Below, piece by piece: positions 6,814 to 7,281 of a stretch of 7,281 nt of DNA. The stretch is from assembly GCA_913043885.1 (NCBI GenBank), contig CAJWOB010000124.1, positions 1-7,281 on the forward strand, in the 5' to 3' direction. Made by a program: the position numbers and the translations under genes. Within the stretch, counting starts at the first letter, position 1, and each line of letters begins with the position of its first letter. Under the pieces are notes generated by a model. It was not told the DNA's origin. It did no database searches and saw only the letters and a program-made list of their open reading frames with translations. The DNA is from an uncultured Spirochaetaceae bacterium. Lineage in GTDB: Bacteria > Spirochaetota > Spirochaetia > SZUA-6 > Bin103.

Positions 6814-6981
6814 GTCCTGACTCAACGCGAGGTCGAGGTGCTGCGCGCGCTCGCGTCGGGCAGCACCAATAAGAAGGCGAAGACCGTGGCGCGGCACCTC
6901 GACAACATCTACGCCAGGATCGGCGCAGCCAACCGAGCCGAGACCACCGCGTTCGCCGCCCGACACGGGCTACTGGAATAG
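6814..6981 (+). pseudogene. LuxR-type HTH C-terminal remnant
   Basis: A 55-residue frame reads LTQREVEVLRALASG, then STNKK, then KTVARHLDNIYARIG, then AETTAFAARHGLLE and a TAG. This is the DNA-binding tail of a LuxR/FixJ-type transcription regulator. The family normally has about ten residues between the conserved NK and KTV (the EIAxxLxIS segment that forms the second helix of the HTH); only two remain, so about 24 bp seem deleted in frame. Everything N-terminal to the HTH is missing: the sequence begins one base after the Kelch stop and has no start codon of its own. Such tails usually follow receiver, PAS or cyclase/AAA-type domains, which cannot be inferred here. It is very unlikely to bind DNA as written. 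Confidence 0.75.
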
Positions 6982-7281
6982 AGGAATCCCGAATCGCAAC
7001 GCGAAGCGACGCACATCGCGACACGCGGCGGCAAGAGCGCCGCGCAGATCGCGACGACGGAGCATCACGGAGTCCCCGGATAGCGTGATCTCGATGTGAT
7101 CGGCTCCGCGGCGAAACCGCGAGGAAGCCCTCACGCGAATCTCGCCGATCCGTCGCGCCTCGATGGTGCGGGTGGTGTCAGGCATCCCCGCCTGAGCCGC
7201 GGCGGCTTGCCAGGAGGCGGGACAATCGGCGGTGAGCTGCGTGCGGGCGCGAGCCGCGGGAGGGTCGATGATGAGCTTCAG
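6970..7281 (-). CDS. Hypothetical protein, C-terminal part (runs off the right edge)
   Basis: A minus-strand frame is open from the window edge to a TAG at 6970-6972, giving 103 residues with no stop; the true start lies beyond the window or at the internal ATG at 7185. I do not recognise a family. The C-terminal part is rich in Arg (RRRDLRGALAAACRDVRRFALRF) and preceded by a possible strand (DHIEITLSGDSVMLRR). Third codon positions are mostly G or C, as in the intact genes of the window, which mildly favours real coding. It converges on the LuxR remnant and overlaps its last 12 bases. The open frame could also be chance in GC-rich DNA. Confidence 0.4.
   Translation of the reverse strand: MKLIIDPPAARARTQLTADCPASWQAAAAQAGMPDTTRTIEARRIGEIRVRASSRFRRGADHIEITLSGDSVMLRRRDLRGALAAACRDVRRFALRFGIPLFQ

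Noticed and set aside
7024..7044. Perfect 7-bp inverted repeat (CGCGGCG, 7-nt loop, CGCCGCG), considered as a terminator
   Set aside because: There is no T-run on either side and it lies within a possible minus-strand coding frame rich in Ala and Arg codons, so it is probably coincidental.

Overview
The window is GC-rich bacterial DNA from an organism I cannot place to phylum. A lipoprotein carrying a bacterial Ig-like (Big_2) domain plus Kelch repeats, an orphan thiamine-diphosphate (TPP) enzyme and a LuxR-type helix-turn-helix (HTH) tail would fit an environmental, uncultured high-GC lineage (Myxococcota-like, Chloroflexota-like or Actinomycetota-like). None of the start codons I assign has a strong Shine-Dalgarno sequence. 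There are no rRNA or tRNA genes, no CRISPR array and no recognisable transposase.

Layout. The left three quarters (1-5314) is one minus-strand run. In transcription order it holds a 601-residue tandem metallo-beta-lactamase (MBL) fold hydrolase (3509-5314), a free-standing GAF-domain protein 6 nt downstream (3077-3502), wreckage of an EamA/DMT-type permease (about 2554-3003), wreckage of a Gfo/Idh/MocA oxidoreductase (1703 to about 2553), and an intact TPP-dependent enzyme of the acetolactate-synthase superfamily (1-1641). A 188-bp divergent spacer (5315-5502) separates this run from a plus-strand Big_2/Kelch lipoprotein gene (5503-6812). That gene is followed one base after its stop by a LuxR-type HTH remnant (6814-6981). 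A minus-strand reading frame of unknown function enters from the right edge and ends inside the remnant's last codons (6970-7281).

Intact versus broken. Three genes totalling nearly 3.9 kb (TPP enzyme, GAF protein, tandem MBL) are uninterrupted. The other recognisable families are heavily damaged. The EamA and Gfo/Idh/MocA pieces need at least four frame changes and contain one in-frame stop, one apparent internal deletion and one chimeric junction. The Kelch lipoprotein needs at least three frame corrections. The LuxR tail has lost its N-terminal part and about eight residues inside the HTH. This could be real local gene decay, or sequencing and assembly error concentrated in some places; the sequence alone cannot decide.

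Most interesting signals. First, five perfect copies of a 10-bp unit (5731-5780) sit inside the Big_2 domain of the lipoprotein. One copy would restore the domain, two would change frame, and three or more necessarily create a TGA stop, which is the behaviour expected of a slippage-driven expression switch. Second, the tandem MBL protein has a degenerate first metal site, a near-canonical second site and a C-terminal beta-sandwich-like domain, and is closely followed by a small GAF protein. Third, an EamA permease fragment is joined in frame to a Gfo/Idh/MocA oxidoreductase lacking its nucleotide-binding N-terminus. If the minus-strand genes formed one operon, it would have combined hydrolase, sensor, permease, dehydrogenase and TPP enzyme, which resembles a small-molecule catabolic unit; that is inference and no substrate can be named.
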